Shown here: positions 7,471-16,232 of the stretch, in pieces
Position numbering within the stretch: position 1 is the stretch's first letter
Layout of the letters: each line of letters opens with the position of its first letter
From: Anaerolineae bacterium
GTDB lineage: Bacteria > Chloroflexota > Anaerolineae > Promineifilales > Promineifilaceae
DNA: 64,000 nucleotides
Direction: 5' to 3'
NCBI GenBank assembly: GCA_020848035.1
Contig: JADLAX010000061.1
Span: 1-64,000 of the forward strand
Notes under the pieces: generated by a model
Told to the model about the DNA's origin: nothing
Database searches by the model: none
The model's input: only the letters and a program-made list of their open reading frames with translations
Made by a program: the position numbers and the translations under genes

Positions 7471-8811
7471 ATGTCAAATTCAGGACACGAAAAACAAATC
7501 GAACGGTTGGAAACGGCCGTAGCTGTCGCACGCACCAATGAAAACCCCACCGAGATTATCAACGCCCTTACCCAGCTGGGTCAGGCCCACCTCGCGGCCA
7601 GCAACGTGCCCAAAGCCCTGACCCAGTTTGAAGCAGGGCTGGAGCTGGCCCAGACGGCGGGCGACAAGCTGCTCGAAGGGCGTATGTGGGGCTATCGCGG
7701 CATCTGCCTGATGCGCCTGGGCAACTCCCACTTTGCCCAAATCGCCCTCTACAAATCGCACAACCTGGCCAAAGAGCTAGACAATAAGCCGCTGCTCATC
7801 GACGCCCTCACCCAGTTAGGCACCCTCCAGCTGGATTCGGGCCAATCAACCAAAGCTATCTCCAAGCTGGAGCAGGCGATGGGCATTGCCCTGGCCGACG
7901 ACGATCGCCCGCGCACCATGCACCTGGCAGGCAAGCTGGGCAACATCTTCTTCGACATTGATGCCCCGGAAAAAGCCATCGAGTATTACGCACTGGCGCT
8001 GCAAGCCGCCGAAGACCTGGACCAACCGATTGCCGCCTACTCCTACAAACTGAGCATGGGGCACGTCTACCTGGCCAACGAAGGGTTCGACGTAGCCCGC
8101 GAACTGTTTGAGGAAGCGCTCAATCTGGCGGAGACGGTAGACAATAACCCGGCCCGCCTGGGCGCGCTGAGCTGCCTGATGCGCACCCACATCGCTGCCG
8201 ACAATGCCAGCCTGGCCGCCCTGTACGCCGACAGCGCCCTGCGCCTGGCCCGCAGCATGGGCGACAGCGGCACTGAAATTGCCAACCTGAATCTGCTCAC
8301 GGCATACCTCATTCAGCAGGGGAATTTCAAAAAGACGGTGCCTTACCTGAAGCGCGCCCTGGAGCTGGCCACGGCCAATGAAGATTGGGAGTGGCAGCTC
8401 ACTATGCAAGACCGCCTGGGCTTTGTCCATTATCAACTGGGGCAGCTGGATGAAGGCAAAGCCGCTTACCAGGCGGCCCTGGACACTGCCCTGCAGCTGC
8501 AAGACCCGGCGGCAGCGGCCCGGCTGTACGGCCGTCTCGGGGCCGTTCTCGCCGAGCAAAACCAGATCAGCGACGCCATCGCCATTGCCGAACAGGCGCT
8601 CAAGCTGGGCCGTGAGCAGGAAAACTGGCCGCTGGTGGGCGAGCAGCAAATTTTGCTGGCCTTCGCCCTGGCCGAGCATAATGAAATCTCTGGGGCCAGG
8701 GAATACTGCCAGCAGGCCATTGCCACCTTCGAACAAACCGGCGAAAGCGACCAGCTGGCCAAGGCCCACGCCCTGCTGGCCGAGCTGGAGCAGCTGGCCA
8801 CCGCCCGTTAA
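7471..8811 (+). CDS. tetratricopeptide-repeat protein
   Basis: Soluble 446-aa protein made almost entirely of TPR helical hairpins. At least nine repeats of about 36-40 residues can be followed by their A-x-x-x-Y/L-x-x-A-L patterns (for example KAIEYYALALQAAEDL and EGKAAYQAALDTAL). There is no signal peptide, membrane helix or catalytic domain. TPR arrays are protein-binding scaffolds. It starts 13 nt after apbE with AGAGGA upstream, so it is probably the last gene of the redox operon and could help assemble the complex (inference). Confidence 0.85.
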   Translation: MSNSGHEKQIERLETAVAVARTNENPTEIINALTQLGQAHLAASNVPKALTQFEAGLELAQTAGDKLLEGRMWGYRGICLMRLGNSHFAQIALYKSHNLAKELDNKPLLIDALTQLGTLQLDSGQSTKAISKLEQAMGIALADDDRPRTMHLAGKLGNIFFDIDAPEKAIEYYALALQAAEDLDQPIAAYSYKLSMGHVYLANEGFDVARELFEEALNLAETVDNNPARLGALSCLMRTHIAADNASLAALYADSALRLARSMGDSGTEIANLNLLTAYLIQQGNFKKTVPYLKRALELATANEDWEWQLTMQDRLGFVHYQLGQLDEGKAAYQAALDTALQLQDPAAAARLYGRLGAVLAEQNQISDAIAIAEQALKLGREQENWPLVGEQQILLAFALAEHNEISGAREYCQQAIATFEQTGESDQLAKAHALLAELEQLATAR

Positions 8812-8859
8812 ATTTCACCGCAGAGCGCGCGGAAAAACCTTATCTGGCCAGGCATTCCA

Positions 8860-8909
8860 ACGAGGCCTGAGCCTGTCGAAGGCCGGCCTTCGACAGGCTC
8901 AGGCCTCGT
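8860..8909. repeat. perfect 50-bp palindrome (GAGCCTGTCGAAGG type)
   Basis: Two 25-bp arms are exact reverse complements with no loop (centre between 8884 and 8885). The core CCTGAGCCTGTCGAAGG is a dispersed repeat seen in many bacterial genomes. It lies between the TPR gene and the promoter of the EamA gene and could also end transcription of the upstream operon, although no clear U-tract follows. Confidence 0.8.
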
Positions 8910-8986
8910 CTAGCAAATGGAAGTTAGTTTGTTAACAGAGTAGTCATTTCTTTTCCAAACCCCTTGGAAGTAATCCTAAACTCCCG

Positions 8987-9015
8987 TTGATCTTCCGACT
9001 GCCGCGTGCCATAAT
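8987..9015 (+). promoter_or_regulatory. sigma70-type promoter, near-leaderless, for the EamA gene
   Basis: TTGATC (8987-8992), 17-nt spacer, CATAAT (9010-9015). A start about 7 nt downstream of the -10 falls within 3 nt of the ATG at 9025. No Shine-Dalgarno is present, so the mRNA is predicted to be leaderless or nearly so. Confidence 0.65.
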
Positions 9016-9024
9016 CCGCCGCTC

Positions 9025-9963
9025 ATGGCAGCAACACCGAGCAACCCACCGGCCGAAACGGCCGTCTCCCCCGCCTGGCATTGGCTTAGCATCGCCCTCA
9101 TCGCCCAACTGGGTTGGGGCGCTTATCCCGTTCTCTTGCGCTATTTGCAAACCGTGAGCCTGCTGCCCAGCCTTTCCCTGCTGGCGGTGGGCAACTTTTT
9201 GGTGCTGCTGCTGGTGCTGGCCGCCCGCTGGCGACAGGTGGAATGGCGCATCTTCCGGCTGCCGCTGCTGTGGCTGTTTGGCGGCCTGGTGGTGCTGCGC
9301 GGCATCACTAACCTGCTGGCCACACGCTACACCCTGGCTATCTACACCCAGCTCATCTACCTGATGACGCCGTTTATTGTGGCCCTGCTAAGCCGACTGG
9401 TGCTGCACGAGCAGCTGCCGCGCCACACCTTCAAGGCACTGACGCTCTGCCTGGTGGGGGCGCTGCTGCTGATGGCGGGGGATTTTGGCGCGGCGGGGGG
9501 TGGAGAAACGGCCGTTTCCCGCAACGATCTCCTGGGTATTTCCCTGGCCCTGGCCAGCTGCCTCTTCCTGGCCCTGTACATGATCGTCACCCGACGCACC
9601 GCCCGCCACCATGCCTCCGGCGACTCGCTGCTCATCGTGCACCTCACCTCACTGTCGCTTTTTTCGGGTGGGGCCAGCCTGGTTGTGGCCGAAAAGTGGC
9701 AGCCGTGGACCCAGCTGGGGGCGCTGGATTGGCTGGTTTTTGCCTTGTTTGCGCTGGGGGTGCTGCTGGGATCCAACCTGGGGCAAATTCGCTCGATTCA
9801 AAAATTGGGTGCGCCGCTGGTGAGCAGCATGATGGCTTCACGGCTGGTTAGCGCCCTGCTGTTTGGCGCATTTTTGCTCAACGAACGCCTCTCCTCAGCC
9901 TGGCAGCTGTTAGGCGCAGCCATCGTTTTTGTCACGCTCACCTGGTACCTGCGCCAGCGCTAA
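9025..9963 (+). CDS. EamA/DMT-superfamily transporter
   Basis: A 312-aa inner-membrane protein with about ten transmembrane helices arranged as two EamA repeats (residues about 15-150 and 170-310). Conserved features include the first-helix W-G-x-Y-P region and the final repeat segment SSMMASRLVSALLFGAFLLNERLSSAWQLLGA, typical of drug/metabolite exporters. Substrate cannot be told. It stands alone, convergent with the next gene, which ends 5 nt away, and is driven by its own promoter. Confidence 0.85.
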   Translation: MAATPSNPPAETAVSPAWHWLSIALIAQLGWGAYPVLLRYLQTVSLLPSLSLLAVGNFLVLLLVLAARWRQVEWRIFRLPLLWLFGGLVVLRGITNLLATRYTLAIYTQLIYLMTPFIVALLSRLVLHEQLPRHTFKALTLCLVGALLLMAGDFGAAGGGETAVSRNDLLGISLALASCLFLALYMIVTRRTARHHASGDSLLIVHLTSLSLFSGGASLVVAEKWQPWTQLGALDWLVFALFALGVLLGSNLGQIRSIQKLGAPLVSSMMASRLVSALLFGAFLLNERLSSAWQLLGAAIVFVTLTWYLRQR

Positions 9964-9968
9964 GGCCG

Positions 9969-11552
9969 CTACTCTGCCCCAAGTGGCAGCCAGACGGTAA
10001 ACGTGGTGCCCTGTCCCGGCTCGCTCTGCATGTTGATGTGCCCGTGATGCGCCTGGGTGATTTGCTGGGCAATACACAGCCCCAGCCCGGTGCCCACAAT
10101 GTTCCCCTGCTCCGCCGGATGCCCCCGGAAAAAGCGATCAAACACGTGTGCCTGGTCCTCCAGCGTGATGCCGGGGCCGTTGTCTTGCACCTGGACAGTC
10201 AACCACTGCCGGTTTTCGACATCGTGCAGCGAAGCGGTGAGGGCAATGGTGGTGCCCGGCGGGGAATAGGCAAAGGCGTTGTCCAGCAGCTCGTTAAACA
10301 CCTGCCGCAGCCGGGCCGGGTCGCCCATGAAGAGGGGTAGGCTGCCGGGTGCCGCAAACGTCACGGTCTGCTGCGCCAGTTGGGCGCGCCGCTGGTTGTT
10401 GTCTACCATCTGCCGCAGCATTTCCCTCACGTCAACCGGACGCCACTCAAAAATGCTCTCGGAACTGTCCAGACTGGCCAATTCGAGGATATCCTGCACC
10501 AGGTGCTCCAGGCGTTCGGCCTGCTGGCCCAAGACGTGCAGGTAATGGGCGGCACGGCCGTTGCTTAAGCCCTCTTCCACCAGCTGTGTATAAAGCTTGA
10601 TGTTGGTCAACGGCGTGCGCAGCTGGTGCGACACGTTGGTGATGAAGCTGTATTGCGCCTTGTCCAGCGCCTTAAAACGACTGATGTCCTGGTGGCTGGT
10701 AACGTAGCCGGTAAGACGGCCGTCGTCCGCCAAAATGGGCACGATGGTGAGGACGGTGGGGTAAAAACGGCCGTCCTGGCACAACCCCACCACTTCCCCC
10801 GACCACGCTTTGCCCTGGGCAAACGCCGCCGCCTGCGCCTGCAAATCACGGGGGGCAAAATCAAACATCGCCTCAAACGACTGCATTTGTGCTTCCGCCA
10901 GGCTAAACAGCGTCAGGCTGGTGAAGGCGGGGTTGACGTAGACAATCTTTTTGTTGGCGTCGGCCATCGCCACCCCTTCGGCAATAGAGCCCAGCACCGC
11001 TTCCAGTTTCTCTTTTTCGGCGGCCAATTCGGCCGTGTGCTGCCGCACCTGCTGCTCCAGCGAACTGTTCACCTGGCGCAGCGCCGCCTCGGCCTCTTTG
11101 CGCCAGCGAATGTCGCGGGCAAAATTGATCAGCACATCGCGCCCCTGCCAGAAAACCAGCCGACTGCTCACCTCCACCGGAATCAGCGTGCCATTTTTGT
11201 GGCGGTAAGCACTTTCATAAAAAAAGGTGCCGGAAGCCGACGACTGCCACGACGTTTCCGCCTGGTATTCGTCCAGGGCACGCGGCATTTCTACCTGGTC
11301 CAACGCCAGATACACCAGCTCATCACGCCGGTAGCCCAAACGGCGCGCCGCGTTGGGATTGGCCTCCAGAATTTTCATCGTGTAGGGATCGATAATAAGA
11401 ATGCTTTCGCCGGAATTTTCAAACAAGAAGTCGGCATAGGTGGCTGAAGACGTGGGCGACTGGTTGGCTTCAAGCTCCGCAATTCGTTGGCGCAGTACGC
11501 CAATTTCCTGCTCAAGATGCTCATTTGAGGGTGGTATGTTCAAGAAACTCAT
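9969..11552 (-). CDS. PAS-domain sensor histidine kinase
   Basis: Soluble 527-aa kinase without membrane helices. Order: a short coiled coil (about 12-35), PAS 1 (about 45-165), a second coiled coil, PAS 2 (about 185-295, NPAFTSLT), HisKA with FITNVSHQLRTPLTNI, and a HATPase with NELLDNAFAYSP, DNGPGI and GTGLGL. It likely senses a cytoplasmic signal such as redox state or a small ligand. ATG 11552 is chosen; the GTG at 11561 in the same frame is also possible. No response regulator lies next to it, so it is an orphan. Confidence 0.88.
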   Translation of the reverse strand: MSFLNIPPSNEHLEQEIGVLRQRIAELEANQSPTSSATYADFLFENSGESILIIDPYTMKILEANPNAARRLGYRRDELVYLALDQVEMPRALDEYQAETSWQSSASGTFFYESAYRHKNGTLIPVEVSSRLVFWQGRDVLINFARDIRWRKEAEAALRQVNSSLEQQVRQHTAELAAEKEKLEAVLGSIAEGVAMADANKKIVYVNPAFTSLTLFSLAEAQMQSFEAMFDFAPRDLQAQAAAFAQGKAWSGEVVGLCQDGRFYPTVLTIVPILADDGRLTGYVTSHQDISRFKALDKAQYSFITNVSHQLRTPLTNIKLYTQLVEEGLSNGRAAHYLHVLGQQAERLEHLVQDILELASLDSSESIFEWRPVDVREMLRQMVDNNQRRAQLAQQTVTFAAPGSLPLFMGDPARLRQVFNELLDNAFAYSPPGTTIALTASLHDVENRQWLTVQVQDNGPGITLEDQAHVFDRFFRGHPAEQGNIVGTGLGLCIAQQITQAHHGHINMQSEPGQGTTFTVWLPLGAE

Positions 11553-11740
11553 CAATTTCACCTGGTCGATTGATGCTTTAGTGGGCGACGTTAGCGGCGG
11601 TTTGGGCTATTAGTTGAACAATTTTATCTATCGGGGAAGAGGTTGAAACACACAACAAGCCAATCTCTCCGGGACTATTTTCCGCAGGAAACGGCCGTCT
11701 GTCGATAGCATTTCCGTCCTAAGATTGGCCAATCGTGCAT

Positions 11741-11768
11741 TAGACAATTACCTAATCAGGGCTATAAT
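11741..11768 (+). promoter_or_regulatory. sigma70-type promoter for the M14 peptidase gene
   Basis: TAGACA (11741-11746), 16-nt spacer, TATAAT (11763-11768), both close to consensus. It predicts a start near 11775 and a leader of about 175 nt, which now contains an inserted palindromic element. The rest of the 11553-11740 spacer shows no gene. Confidence 0.55.
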
Positions 11769-11816
11769 CTGGCGCGGTGCTTTTGACGAAAGATTCCCTA
11801 CTATTTACAAAAGGAG

Positions 11817-11937
11817 GCTCTTCGGGAATTGAGGGGGTTTACAGGCTGTGATGCATGAAACGTGAAACGTGACCAGTGGACTATCACGTTTCACGCGTCA
11901 CGTTTCAGGCTAGACCCCACGAAATCCTGAAGACCCC
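11817..11937 (-). mobile_element. MITE-like palindromic element, copy 1, with 8-bp target duplication
   Basis: A 121-bp element with a core of inverted GTGAAACGTGA/TCACGTTTCAC arms and related outer ends (GCTCTTCGGGAATT at left; the right end reads GGGGTCTTCAGGATT inward on the other strand). It is flanked by exact direct repeats AAAAGGAG (11809-11816 and 11938-11945), the target-site duplication. The duplicated bases include the Shine-Dalgarno of the M14 gene. Oriented opposite to the copy at 47303. Confidence 0.82.
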
Positions 11938-11951
11938 AAAAGGAGTAACCG

Positions 11952-13625
11952 GTGACCCAAGAGATACGATTTGACACTTACTACCGCTACGACGAGCTGA
12001 CCGCCTTCCTCAAGCAGTGGGCCGAGGCTTACCCCACCCTCTGCCGCCTGGAAAGCATCGGCCAGAGCTATGAAGGGCGCGAAATCTGGCTGATGACCCT
12101 GACCAACAGCAAAACCGGGCCAGACACGGAAAAACCAGCCTACTGGGCCGATGGCAACATTCATGCTACCGAAGTTTCCGCCTCGACGGCCTCCCTTTAC
12201 CTGATCAACAAGCTGCTGACGCAATACGGGCAGGATGACAAGGTAACCTACGCGCTGGACAGTCGTGCCTTTTACGTGGTGCCGCGCCTGAACCCCGACG
12301 GCGCTGAGCTGGCCCTGGCCGACCGGCCGCGCTACATTCGCAGCAGCACCCGCCCCTACCCACGCATGGACAAGCTGGACGGCCTGCACCAGGAAGATGT
12401 GGATGGCGACGGCCGTATCCTGCAAATGCGCCTCAAAGACCCCAACGGCAGCTGGAAAGTTCACCCCGACGACCCGCGCCTGATGATCCCGCGTGATCCC
12501 GACGAGGCGCCCGGCGGCGACTTCTACCGGGTGCTGCCGGAAGGGCTCATCCAGAACTATGACGGCGTGCTCATCAACATGGCCCCGCCGCTGGAAGGGC
12601 TGGACCTGAACCGGCAGTTCCCCGTCTTTTGGGAACCCAACCAGCGCGGTGCAGGCCATTACCCCGGCAGCGAACCAGAAACGGCCGCTCCCATGAAATT
12701 TATCGCCGCCCACCCCAACATCACCGGCTCGGTGAGCTTCCACACCTTCAGCGGCGTCTACCTGCGCCCGCCTACCAAAGGATCCGACGATACGCTGCCC
12801 ACGCAAGATTTGTACACCTACAAAAAGCTGGGCCAGACGGCCGAAAAGATGACCGGCTACAAAGGTGTCTCCGTCTTCCACGACTTTAAGTACGATCCCA
12901 AAGAGTACATCAAGGGCACGTTTGACGACTGGATGTACGAATACCTGGGCCTTTACGCCTGGACCTGCGAAATCTGGAGCGTGCAAAAGCAGGCAGGCAT
13001 CACCGATTACAAGTACATGGATTGGTTCCGCGAGCATCCGCTGGCGGATGATATCGCCATCATGAAGTGGAACGATGAGGTGCTGAACGGCGACGGGTAC
13101 GTGGCGTGGTACGAATTTGACCATCCGCAGCTGGGCCAGGTGGAACTGGGTGGCTGGGACTTTTTTGTCACGTGGCGCAATCCACCGTACCAGCTGCTGG
13201 AAAAAGAGGTCGCCCCGCTGGCCGATTTTGCCCTCTACTCCTGCCTGGTTTCACCCAAATTGGAATGGCACAGCGTGGAGAAAGTCGCGAAGGGGAACGT
13301 GCATTATGTAACAGCCGTTATCCAAAACACCGGCTGGCTGCCCACCAACGTCTCACAGCAGGCGCTCAAAATGAACGTCGTGCGCGAGTTGGAAGTGGAC
13401 ATCAGCCTGCCCGAGGGGGCCAAACTGATCACCGGCAAGCCCAAGACGATGCGCGGCCAGCTCGCCGGTCGCGACGGCAAAAGCACCAGCACCATCTGGG
13501 GTGGCGACGCCACCAGCGAGCGGGCCAAGGTGGAGTGGGTGATTGAGGCTGAACCGGGGAGTGAGGTGGAGATTACGGCCGTTCACCCCCGCGCGGGCAC
13601 GATTCGCAAGTCGCTTACTTTGTAG
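11952..13625 (+). CDS. M14-family zinc carboxypeptidase
   Basis: Predicted metallocarboxypeptidase of 557 aa. The zinc-binding set is visible: His71 and Glu74 (NIHATEV), and His264 (SVSFHTFSG). Substrate residues include Asn220-Arg221 (LDLNRQFP), and the catalytic Glu is probably Glu340 in CEIW. The catalytic domain covers about 8-390; the remaining C-terminal part resembles an all-beta domain. No signal peptide is seen, so it may act on peptides in the cytoplasm. Start is GTG 11952 with AGGAG at 11941-11945. Confidence 0.88.
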   Translation: MTQEIRFDTYYRYDELTAFLKQWAEAYPTLCRLESIGQSYEGREIWLMTLTNSKTGPDTEKPAYWADGNIHATEVSASTASLYLINKLLTQYGQDDKVTYALDSRAFYVVPRLNPDGAELALADRPRYIRSSTRPYPRMDKLDGLHQEDVDGDGRILQMRLKDPNGSWKVHPDDPRLMIPRDPDEAPGGDFYRVLPEGLIQNYDGVLINMAPPLEGLDLNRQFPVFWEPNQRGAGHYPGSEPETAAPMKFIAAHPNITGSVSFHTFSGVYLRPPTKGSDDTLPTQDLYTYKKLGQTAEKMTGYKGVSVFHDFKYDPKEYIKGTFDDWMYEYLGLYAWTCEIWSVQKQAGITDYKYMDWFREHPLADDIAIMKWNDEVLNGDGYVAWYEFDHPQLGQVELGGWDFFVTWRNPPYQLLEKEVAPLADFALYSCLVSPKLEWHSVEKVAKGNVHYVTAVIQNTGWLPTNVSQQALKMNVVRELEVDISLPEGAKLITGKPKTMRGQLAGRDGKSTSTIWGGDATSERAKVEWVIEAEPGSEVEITAVHPRAGTIRKSLTL

Positions 13626-13630
13626 AATTT

Positions 13631-13717
13631 GGGTCTTTCGGATTTCGTAGGATTTAGCATGAAACGTGAAGCGTGAAACGTGATTTTTTCTGGTCACGCT
13701 TCACGTTTCACGCATCA
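13631..13717 (+). mobile_element. MITE-like palindromic element, copy 2, right end truncated
   Basis: Left end GGGTCTTTCGGATTTCGTAGG and the TGAAACGTGAAGCGTGAAACGTGA core are present, but the family right end stops at CGCATCAC. The last bases form the stop codon of the minus-strand thioredoxin-NHL gene, so the element lies between two convergent genes and defines the end of one of them. No target duplication is recognisable. Confidence 0.7.
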
Positions 13718-15853
13718 CTCTTCTGCACCCACACCCGGCGGCAAAGGCACCGCGTACACCACTTCTAACTCTTCGCCGCTGCCCACTTCGACGGGCAGCA
13801 GCAGACGCACCTGCTCCAGCAGGCACAAACTCTCGGCTTCGGCTTCGCAGTAGTAGATAACCAGGTCGGCTTGCAGCTCCCCCGCACCGTTCACCGTGAG
13901 TGGGACTTGCCGTGGGAAGCTGGGCGCGATTTGCTGCACTGTGGCGCTGTCGGCAGCCAGGGAAATGTCACCCACAGCGGAAAACTCGGCCAGGAAGGGG
14001 GCGATGTCGTTAAATTTGTAGCCCCCGGGCAGCTCAATTTGCAGATTTAGCGTGGTTTGGCCTGCCGCCACGGTTTGCGCGTCCAGCGTAACAATTTTGC
14101 CAGTGAACGCGCCATCGGCCGTCCGTGTCAGCAAGCCCTGCGGATCGGCCAGGACCAGCGTGTTGACGCTGCCATCCACCAGGCTGGCTACACGAATGAC
14201 GTGGTTGTTGGTGTCGGCGATGTAGAGACGGCCGTTCCCCAAGCTCAACCCACCCGGCTCATCAAACAAGGGCTGATCGCCATCGCGCCAGCCGTCTTCG
14301 CCCGTGCCCAGGAAGGTGGTGCTGCTCTGGGTGGCCGGATCGATGAGCTTGATTTTGTGGTTGTAGGTGTCGGCCACGTACAGCAGGCCATCGGCATAAA
14401 CCACGCCCAGCGGATGCTGGAGCCGCACCTCATCGCCGCTGCCGTCCACATCGCCAAAGTCAAACAGGCCCGTGCCAACGATCGTTTGCAGCTCACCGCC
14501 TGGGCCCAGGCTGGCGGTGCGGATGGCGCTGGCTTCGCTGTCGGCAAAGTAGAGCAGCTGGCCATCGCTGGCCAGGCCGCTGGGCTGGTTGAGGCCGCCG
14601 CTGAGCAGCGGGCCATCCACCAGCTCTTCGCGGCCAGACCCGGCAAAAACCCGCACCACCTGCGTCGCCGGATCGTACTGCCACAGCTGGTGCTGCCCGG
14701 CCATGGCGATGTAAACAATGTCCTCTACCACCAGCACATCCCAGGGCGAGTTGAGGGCTACGGCCGTTCCCGTCCCCTCCAGCGGGCCATAACTGCCATG
14801 ACGGCCGTTCCCCGCCACCGTTGCCACCGTTTGCGCGGTCAGATCAATTTGGCGGATGGCGTGGTTTTCGGTGTCGGCCACGTAGAGGGTGTTGGCATCG
14901 GCCAGGGCCAGGCCCTGAGGGCGGAAAAACTGGGCGGTTTCGTAGCTGCCATCCTGCAAGCCAGAACGGCCGCTGCCAATCACCGCCTGCACCACACCGT
15001 CCAGATTGGTGACCACAATGCGGTTGTGGTTGGAATCGGCGATGAAGAGACGGCCGTTGGCTTCATCGGCCAGCACTTTGCCGGGGAACAGCAGGGGTGA
15101 ATTGGCCAGATTGTCGCGCTCCAGCTTCAGGTCCAGCGGCGTCCGGTCGATCTCGTCACGAGCGTCAAACTCAGCAATCATGCCAATGATCACCTGGTTA
15201 AACAGGTCAAAAATGCCCTCGCCCGAGTGGAAACCCAATACGTTGCCTGTCGGATCGATAAGGACAAAAGTAGGCCAGGCGTTGGCCCCGTAGGTTTGCC
15301 ACACGTCGAAGTTGTTGTCGTTGATGACGGGATGTTCCAGCTCATAGCGCAAAATGATCTGGCGGATGTTGTCGGTTTCGCTCTCGTTGACAAATTTGGC
15401 CGAATGCACCCCAATCACCACCAGTTCGTCGGCGAATTTTTCTTCCAGCCGCTTCAGCTCCGGGATGACATGCATGCAGTTGATGCAGCCGTAGGTCCAG
15501 AAGTCCAGCAGCACAATTTTGCCGCGCAGGTCGGTCATGGTTAACGGCCGTTCTACGTTTAGCCAATCCAGCCCGGGCGGAAAGTCCGGGGCGGGCACGG
15601 TTCCGGCGTAGGGCCGGGTATTGGGCGTTGCTTCGCTCACGGGAGCCTCCTCGGGTACGGCCGTTGCGGGCACAACGGCGGCGCTGTTTTCGTTGATATT
15701 TGGTACAGCCGGGACGGTGGTGGCCGGAAGGGAAACGGCCGTTGCCGTCGCCGGAACTTCCGTTTGATCACAGGCCATCAGAGCGGCCACAAGTAACATC
15801 AAGACCATTAATTTTTTCACTGCATGCCTCGGGTATCTGCCTTGTTTCTTCAC
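13715..15853 (-). CDS. thioredoxin-NHL repeat lipoprotein (NHLRC2-like)
   Basis: Exported 712-aa lipoprotein. A hydrophobic signal (about 14-27) ends in the lipobox LMAC with Cys28, followed by a Thr/Ala/Pro-rich stalk to about 85. A thioredoxin-like domain (about 90-225) has the active-site-like C123-I-N-C126 (FWTYGCINCMHV). About six NHL blades follow (about 245-560, repeated LYVADTxNHxIR motifs), then a C-terminal beta domain. The Trx plus NHL order is that of NHLRC2; the CxxC suggests an envelope thiol-disulfide role, but the partner is unknown. GTG at codon 12 is an alternative start. The stop codon lies in a MITE-like repeat. Confidence 0.83.
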   Translation of the reverse strand: MKKQGRYPRHAVKKLMVLMLLVAALMACDQTEVPATATAVSLPATTVPAVPNINENSAAVVPATAVPEEAPVSEATPNTRPYAGTVPAPDFPPGLDWLNVERPLTMTDLRGKIVLLDFWTYGCINCMHVIPELKRLEEKFADELVVIGVHSAKFVNESETDNIRQIILRYELEHPVINDNNFDVWQTYGANAWPTFVLIDPTGNVLGFHSGEGIFDLFNQVIIGMIAEFDARDEIDRTPLDLKLERDNLANSPLLFPGKVLADEANGRLFIADSNHNRIVVTNLDGVVQAVIGSGRSGLQDGSYETAQFFRPQGLALADANTLYVADTENHAIRQIDLTAQTVATVAGNGRHGSYGPLEGTGTAVALNSPWDVLVVEDIVYIAMAGQHQLWQYDPATQVVRVFAGSGREELVDGPLLSGGLNQPSGLASDGQLLYFADSEASAIRTASLGPGGELQTIVGTGLFDFGDVDGSGDEVRLQHPLGVVYADGLLYVADTYNHKIKLIDPATQSSTTFLGTGEDGWRDGDQPLFDEPGGLSLGNGRLYIADTNNHVIRVASLVDGSVNTLVLADPQGLLTRTADGAFTGKIVTLDAQTVAAGQTTLNLQIELPGGYKFNDIAPFLAEFSAVGDISLAADSATVQQIAPSFPRQVPLTVNGAGELQADLVIYYCEAEAESLCLLEQVRLLLPVEVGSGEELEVVYAVPLPPGVGAEE

Positions 15854-15985
15854 GATTGGTTGGCAAAGCCATTGTACCCGGAAGTGAGCCCCAAAAAAGT
15901 TATCAAATCCTTAAGCAACTATCTGGAAATAACTGCCTGCTTTTAGATTGGGCCACTCTTGTTGTGATTTAAGTTTTTAATCGGG

Positions 15986-16071
15986 TAACCACCCTCACCC
16001 CAGCCCTCTCCCTCGCAGGGAGAGGGGGCCAGATTCCCTAACCCTCCCAGGGGGAGGGTTAGGGTGGGGGT
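15986..16071. repeat. CCCTCACCCC/GGGGTGAGGG-type palindromic repeat, copy 1
   Basis: ACCACCCTCACCCCAGCC and a complementary GGGTTAGGGTGGGGGT end enclose CCCTCTCCCT/AGGGAGAGGG, forming a long imperfect hairpin. A close copy lies at 56364-56449. This type is widespread in bacterial intergenic DNA. The rest of 15854-16232 holds no ORF; a possible -10 (TATAGT at 16159) precedes the terpene genes. Confidence 0.75.
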
Positions 16072-16232
16072 CAATCTCACGCCGCCAATGCGGTACCCCA
16101 CTATTTTTGTGGCTCTCTACCAGCTTCTTTACAGCTTTTTGCAGGTTTAATCGCCTAATATAGTACCTGGCAAGAAGTTGTTGTGTTTAATCCGCGTGCG
16201 CCTTACAGTGTTCCGCGCCAATGAGGGGAAAA

